Assembly (NCBI GenBank): GCA_009835395.1
Contig: VXXM01000037.1
Coordinates: forward strand, 1 to 37,352
Direction of reading: 5' to 3'
Origin: Acidimicrobiia bacterium
GTDB lineage: Bacteria > Actinomycetota > Acidimicrobiia > Acidimicrobiales > CATQHL01
DNA length: 37,352 nucleotides
Each line of letters opens with the position of its first letter. Position 1 is the first letter of the stretch. A program made the translations under genes and the position numbers. Below, piece after piece: positions 34,327-37,352 of the stretch. A model generated the notes under the pieces. It was given only the letters and a program-made list of their open reading frames with translations. It did no database searches and had not been told where the DNA came from.

Positions 34327-35568
34327 CTACGGCTGCGGGGTGGCTCGGTTGCCCAGAGCCTGTACGAGCCGCGCCAGGATCTCCTCCAGCAGGCTTGTGG
34401 ACGTCCCGAAGTTGAGGCGCACGTGGTCCGCGCCACCGGTGCCGAACTCGTGGCCCTCCGATGTGCGGACCTGAGCCCTCTCGACGAGCCGGGCTGCGGG
34501 GTCGGAGCCCAGATCGAGCGCCGACAGGTCAAGCCAGGCGAGGAACGTGGACGCCGGGAGATGGCAGCCGACGGCGGGCAGTTCCGCCGCCAGCACGTCG
34601 ACCACCATCCGCCGGTGCCGGTCGAACAACGCCACCAGTTCGTCGAGCCAGCCGGCACCGTGCCGCCACGCCGTGATCGCTGCTTCGACACCGGCACGAC
34701 CGACCCCGCCGAGCAGGTGCGGGGGCATTGCCTCATTGAAGCGGTCGTGCAGATCCCGGCTGGCGAACACCGCGATGGCCGCCCGCAGGCCTGAGATCGC
34801 GAACGCCTTCCCCGCCGAGAAGAGGGCGACGGTGTGCTCCGCCGCATCCGGCAGCGCCAGTGTCGGGTAGTGACTCCCGCCCGGATAGACGAGATCGAAG
34901 TGGATCTCATCGCTGACGAGGATGACGTCGTGGCGATGGGTCAGTTCCACGATGGCCTGCAGATCGTCGCGGCTGTAGAGATGGCCGGTCGGGTTGTGGG
35001 GACTGCACAGCAACAGGATCCGAGCCCCCGGTTCCCGCTCGAGCAGCGCTGCGAGGTCGTCCAGTTCGAGACGCCAACCGGCGGCGTCGTGACGCAGCGG
35101 GCACTCCAGGCTGCGGCGGCCCAGCTCGGGGGCGACGTCGTGGAAGTACGGGTAGACCGGAGGCGTGGTGATCACGCCGGCACCGGGCTCCGAGAACGCG
35201 GCCACGACGGCCCAGATGCCCTGCAGCACATCCGCTGTCGGGACCACGAGGCTCGGATCGGGGCACCAGCCGTGCCGCTGCGCCGCCCAGTCGGCAAACG
35301 CATGGCCGAGCTCATTCGCCCGCCGGCTGTAGCCGACATCAGGCATGTCGGCGAGACGGCGGAGGGCGTCGCGCACCACCGGCGGGGGGCCCAGGTCGTG
35401 CTCGGCGATCCAGGCCGGCAGCACGCCCGGCGGATCGACGCCCCACTTCAGGTTGCCGCCTGCCCGCTTGGCCGACTCGTCGACCCGATCGGTCACACCG
35501 CCGAGCGCGGCGCCATGGTCGCGGCCGTTCGAGTCACCGCCCTTCACGCCCGCCATTGTGGCACTCAC
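34327..35568 (-). CDS. MalY/PatB-type PLP aminotransferase or cystathionine beta-lyase
   Basis: Fold-type I PLP enzyme, 413 aa from the GTG at 35568. MalY/PatB marks are LKWGVDPPGVLPAWIAEHD near the start, YSRRANELGHAFADW, TTPPVYPYFHDV, LLCSPHNPTGHLYSRDDL, VSDEIHFDLVYPG and the Schiff-base lysine in FSAGKAFAISGLR. Members cleave cystathionine or other C-S bonds or transaminate; the exact role here is unknown. The start is uncertain: a GTG at 35547 has CACAAT exactly 7 bases upstream, which fits the window's leaderless pattern and would drop seven residues. It diverges from the Zur-like gene across about 60 bases. Confidence 0.88.
   Translation of the reverse strand: MSATMAGVKGGDSNGRDHGAALGGVTDRVDESAKRAGGNLKWGVDPPGVLPAWIAEHDLGPPPVVRDALRRLADMPDVGYSRRANELGHAFADWAAQRHGWCPDPSLVVPTADVLQGIWAVVAAFSEPGAGVITTPPVYPYFHDVAPELGRRSLECPLRHDAAGWRLELDDLAALLEREPGARILLLCSPHNPTGHLYSRDDLQAIVELTHRHDVILVSDEIHFDLVYPGGSHYPTLALPDAAEHTVALFSAGKAFAISGLRAAIAVFASRDLHDRFNEAMPPHLLGGVGRAGVEAAITAWRHGAGWLDELVALFDRHRRMVVDVLAAELPAVGCHLPASTFLAWLDLSALDLGSDPAARLVERAQVRTSEGHEFGTGGADHVRLNFGTSTSLLEEILARLVQALGNRATPQP
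35555..35560 (-). promoter_or_regulatory. Candidate leaderless -10 box (CACAAT) of the aminotransferase
   Basis: CACAAT, 7 bases, then GTG at 35547 on the minus strand. If used, translation starts there and not at 35568. Confidence 0.4.
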
Positions 35569-35614
35569 GGCCGGCGACCCGACCCGGCTCCCTGGTCCCC
35601 TCGAGGCGGGACGG

Positions 35615-35620
35615 TACGCT
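35615..35620 (+). promoter_or_regulatory. Candidate leaderless -10 box (TACGCT) of the Fur-family gene
   Basis: TACGCT, 7 bases, then GTG at 35628. It supports this start over a longer frame that begins before the promoter. Confidence 0.6.
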
Positions 35621-35627
35621 CTGGCGC

Positions 35628-36074
35628 GTGTCGCTGACCGATCGTGACGATCTTCACGACGAGATTCTGCTGCGCCTCGAGGCCAAGGGCCGGCGATTCA
35701 CCTCCAACCACCGTCTCGTGATCGACGTCCTGGCCGACGCGGGCCGACCGCTGACCATCCCGGAAATCCTGCCGCGCACGCCGCAGGTCCCCCAGAGCTC
35801 GGTCTACCGGACCCTCACCGTGCTCGAGGAGGCCGGCGCAGTGAGCCGTCTGACCATGGGATCCAACCATGCCCACTTCGAACTGTCCGAACAACTCGGC
35901 CACCACCATCACCACCTCGTGTGCCGTGCCTGCGGCTCCATCGTGGACATCGACCTCGACCCCGAGATCGAGCAGGCCGTCGAAGCAGAACTGAACCGCT
36001 CGGCACTCATCCACGGCCTTCGCATCGACGAGCACAGCATCGACGCCTTCGGCTACTGCGCCCACTGCTCCTGA
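35628..36074 (+). CDS. Fur-family metalloregulator, probably Zur
   Basis: A 148-aa DNA-binding repressor. A winged-helix N-terminal domain (about 10-80) contains PQSSVYRTLTVLEEAGAV. The dimer domain has the histidine cluster HHHHH (92-96), the structural-zinc cysteines C99-x2-C102 (CRAC) and a second pair C144-x2-C147 (CAHC) at the very end. Fur, Zur, Mur and PerR share this layout. Zur is favoured because a ZnuC-like ATPase and a metal-type lipoprotein lie next door. It probably acts on the palindromes at 37117-37140. The convergent znuC gene ends 24 bases downstream. Confidence 0.9.
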   Translation: MSLTDRDDLHDEILLRLEAKGRRFTSNHRLVIDVLADAGRPLTIPEILPRTPQVPQSSVYRTLTVLEEAGAVSRLTMGSNHAHFELSEQLGHHHHHLVCRACGSIVDIDLDPEIEQAVEAELNRSALIHGLRIDEHSIDAFGYCAHCS

Positions 36075-36098
36075 TCGGGGGCCTCTCAGCCGGACCCG

Positions 36099-36980
36099 TT
36101 AGATATGGGCGCGCTCGTCGTGCTCTCCGTGGCCGTGGGCATGGTCGTCCAGCACCAGCAGGCGGTCCGCCGGATGCTCACAGCACTCCTCGCCGGCAGC
36201 GGGCGGCTCGCAGCAGTCGGGCTCGGGCCCGCAGCAGATACCGGCCTGCACGATCCGCCCCTGGTAGGAGGCCTGCAGGACCTCGGCAGTGAGGACCTCG
36301 GCCGGCGGCCCCTGCGCCACCAAGCGGTTCGCCAGCAGCACCACATGATCGCAGCGGCGCGCCTCGTCCAGATGGTGCGTGGAAAGGACCACGATCGCAC
36401 CCCTGGCGCTTTCTGCGCTGATCACCTCCAGGATCCTCCCCTGGCTCGCCAGGTCCAGACCGGTGATCGGCTCGTCGAGCAGAAGGAGATCGCCCTCCTG
36501 GGTGATGATCTGCGCCATCAGCACCCGCTGGCGCTGACCGGCGGACAGTTCGCCGAACTGCCGACCGAGCAGATCGGCGACCTCCAGCAGTTCCGCGGCG
36601 TCCCGGACGCGGCGGCGGTCGGCCGCGGTCAGCCGGCCGACGAGCCCCCGGAACCTGTAGTGCCCCATGCCGATGACCTCGCGCACCGTCAGCGGCATCC
36701 AGACGCCGATGCCGTGCTGGTGCGGCATGTACGCCACCCGGTCGGGTCCCTCGACGGTGCCGGATGCGGGGTCGATGAGCCCGGCCAGCACGTGCAGGAG
36801 CGTCGTCTTGCCCGAGCCGTTGGGGCCGATGAGGGCTGTCACCGAGCCAGCCCGCAGGTGGATCGTGACATCGCTGAGGGCGGGGCGATCGCCGTAGCTG
36901 AAGCTGACGCCTTCGGCACGCAGCGACGGAGGGCCGCTGATGGTCTCCGACTCGCGGGCCTGCGCGACGACCGTCGTCAT
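36099..36980 (-). CDS. ZnuC-like metal ABC importer ATPase with Cys/His-rich tail
   Basis: A 293-aa ATPase of the zinc/manganese importer class. Walker A is GPNGSGKTT (52-60), signature LSAGQRQR (145-152), Walker B LLLLDEPITGLD and the switch LSTHHLDEA. The Q-loop region YMPHQHGIGVWMPLTVREV is typical of ZnuC/MntB types. The final 50 residues are unusual: three CC pairs (249-250, 256-257, 266-267) and six histidines (269, 280, 282, 284, 287, 292), likely a metal-binding tail. The ATG at 36980 overlaps the stop of a 19-codon upstream ORF (ATGA) and has no clear Shine-Dalgarno sequence. The permease gene is not seen and may follow the divergent lipoprotein. Confidence 0.9.
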   Translation of the reverse strand: MTTVVAQARESETISGPPSLRAEGVSFSYGDRPALSDVTIHLRAGSVTALIGPNGSGKTTLLHVLAGLIDPASGTVEGPDRVAYMPHQHGIGVWMPLTVREVIGMGHYRFRGLVGRLTAADRRRVRDAAELLEVADLLGRQFGELSAGQRQRVLMAQIITQEGDLLLLDEPITGLDLASQGRILEVISAESARGAIVVLSTHHLDEARRCDHVVLLANRLVAQGPPAEVLTAEVLQASYQGRIVQAGICCGPEPDCCEPPAAGEECCEHPADRLLVLDDHAHGHGEHDERAHI

Positions 36981-37036
36981 GGCAGTCGCGAGGCGTTCTG
37001 CAGCCAGGCGGGTCCCGCTGGTCCGAACTCTCCCAC
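36977..37036 (-). CDS. Leaderless 19-aa upstream ORF coupled to znuC
   Basis: A GTG at 37036 lies exactly 7 bases after TAGCGT (37044-37049), the window's leaderless layout. It opens a 19-codon frame (VGEFGPAGPAWLQNASRLP) whose TGA overlaps the znuC ATG. Because znuC lacks a visible Shine-Dalgarno sequence, ribosomes probably reach it by finishing this peptide. The peptide has no metal-binding residues, so a sensor role is not evident; it may simply recruit ribosomes. Confidence 0.5.
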   Translation of the reverse strand: MGEFGPAGPAWLQNASRLP

Positions 37037-37043
37037 GTCTCTC

Positions 37044-37049
37044 ACGCTA
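37044..37049 (-). promoter_or_regulatory. Candidate leaderless -10 box (TAGCGT) of the uORF-znuC transcript
   Basis: TAGCGT, 7 bases (GAGAGAC), then GTG at 37036 on the minus strand. It lies about 70 bases from the palindromic operator-like region. Confidence 0.55.
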
Positions 37050-37116
37050 GCGGCGCGGGACGCCGGGCGGAACGCCGTTCGAATCATGCGAGCCGCGTCC
37101 GGTCTCTGGGATTGGT

Positions 37117-37140
37117 TCTCAAAAGTGAGACCCGTTCTCA
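37117..37140. promoter_or_regulatory. Operator-like overlapping palindromes between znuC and the lipoprotein gene
   Basis: Three half-sites alternate as TCTCA (37117-37121), TGAGA (37126-37130), TCTCA (37136-37140). They form the inverted repeats TCTCA-AAAG-TGAGA and TGAGA-CCCGT-TCTCA. The site sits just upstream of the lipoprotein's -10 box, over the -35 position, where a Fur/Zur repressor would block RNA polymerase. Assignment to the Zur-like protein encoded nearby is inference. Confidence 0.5.
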
Positions 37141-37147
37141 TTTGCAG

Positions 37148-37153
37148 TATGCT
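37148..37153 (+). promoter_or_regulatory. Candidate leaderless -10 box (TATGCT) of the metal-binding lipoprotein gene
   Basis: TATGCT, 7 bases, then ATG at 37161. It is the one ATG example of the leaderless pattern with a strong -10 box. Confidence 0.6.
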
Positions 37154-37160
37154 TTCGGGT

Positions 37161-37352
37161 ATGAATCTCATTCTGAATCTCGGTCCAGCAACTCAGATCC
37201 GCCGCGCTCTTGCCGCAGTGTGCGGGACGCCGCTCCGGCGAGCGATCGCAATCGGCTGCGCACTGGCACTTGTGCTGGCGAGCTGCGCATCCGATGAGCC
37301 CGCAGCCACTGCTCCGGCCGCGGGCGCCCCGGCCCCGGCGCCGGCCGAGCCC
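37161..37352 (+). CDS. N-terminal part of a lipoprotein, probably metal ABC importer binding protein
   Basis: Only 64 residues are in the window. A lipoprotein signal is clear: basic stretch, hydrophobic core AIAIGCALALVLASC, lipobox LASC with C42, then an A/P-rich linker. The divergent ZnuC-like ATPase, the Zur-like regulator and the operator-like palindromes suggest a ZnuA-type solute-binding protein, but the ligand domain is outside the window. The first codons contain a TGAATCTC direct repeat (37162-37169, 37174-37181) that could be a second regulator site. Confidence 0.7.
   Translation, partial: MNLILNLGPATQIRRALAAVCGTPLRRAIAIGCALALVLASCASDEPAATAPAAGAPAPAPAEP
37162..37181. repeat. Direct repeat TGAATCTC x2 at the lipoprotein start
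   Basis: Two identical 8-base copies separated by ATTC create small palindromes GAAT-CTC-ATTC (37163-37173) and ATTC-T-GAAT (37170-37178). It overlaps the first codons and lies about 20 bases after the TGAGA/TCTCA site. It may be a second operator or a codon coincidence. Confidence 0.35.

Noticed and set aside
35901-35917. HHHHH in the Fur-family protein as an artificial tag
   Set aside because: It is internal (residues 92-96) and coincides with the natural histidine cluster before CxxC in Fur/Zur proteins.

Overview
This window is very GC-rich and gene-dense, and reads as a piece of actinobacterial chromosome. The evidence is a menaquinone cluster, a coenzyme F420 gene (cofC), a mycothiol-dependent-isomerase-like protein, many GTG starts, ATGA/GTGA stop-start overlaps, and many apparently leaderless promoters. 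An uncultured member of the class Acidimicrobiia would fit, but that placement is inference. I see no rRNA, tRNA, CRISPR array, phage or transposase. No intergenic stretch exceeds about 260 bases.

Layout. 1-3913 (minus): a type III CoA-transferase, gpsA, an unrecognised 489-aa protein and the first codons of another gene. 4080-5404 (plus): cofC coupled to an LmbE-type deacetylase, preceded by a short palindromic dispersed repeat. 5469-8903 (minus): a DrrAB-type ABC exporter, a membrane protein and an MDMPI-like protein. 9034-9501 (plus): a small membrane protein. 9544-13546 (minus): a tight operon serA, DUF1015, PAQR/hemolysin III and SpoU methyltransferase. 13791-16366 (minus): L-threonine aldolase and sulfatase, coupled. 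16454-18053 (plus): a multi-span membrane protein and a degenerate GT2-like protein. 18077-21176 (minus): M23 peptidase, pncB and pncA. 21298-26799 (plus): menF-menD-menC-menB, with a possible leader peptide. 26843-34310: two tandem paralogous lipoprotein substrate-binding proteins (minus), divergent from livF and a LivH-LivM-LivG triple fusion (plus). 34327-35568 (minus): a MalY/PatB-type aminotransferase. 35628-37352: a Fur/Zur-type regulator, then a ZnuC-like ATPase and a lipoprotein that diverge across an operator-like palindromic region.

How the genes work together. The menaquinone genes take chorismate to 1,4-dihydroxy-2-naphthoyl-CoA, with menE, menA and the thioesterase lying elsewhere. 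pncA and pncB form the nicotinamide-to-NaMN salvage branch. serA opens serine synthesis, and its translationally coupled DUF1015 partner has a ParB-like DGHHR motif that invites a serine-phosphate hypothesis. The Liv cluster is a complete importer built from only two plus-strand polypeptides and two alternative binding proteins. The final block looks like a zinc (or other metal) uptake and sensing unit.

The most striking window-wide pattern is a -10-like hexamer of the form TANNNT (or nAnnnT) placed 6-8 bases before a GTG or ATG. It occurs at about thirteen gene starts on both strands, indicating leaderless transcripts. In two places (before menF and before znuC) the leaderless start opens a tiny ORF rather than the main gene. 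The one before znuC ends in an ATGA overlap with the znuC start.
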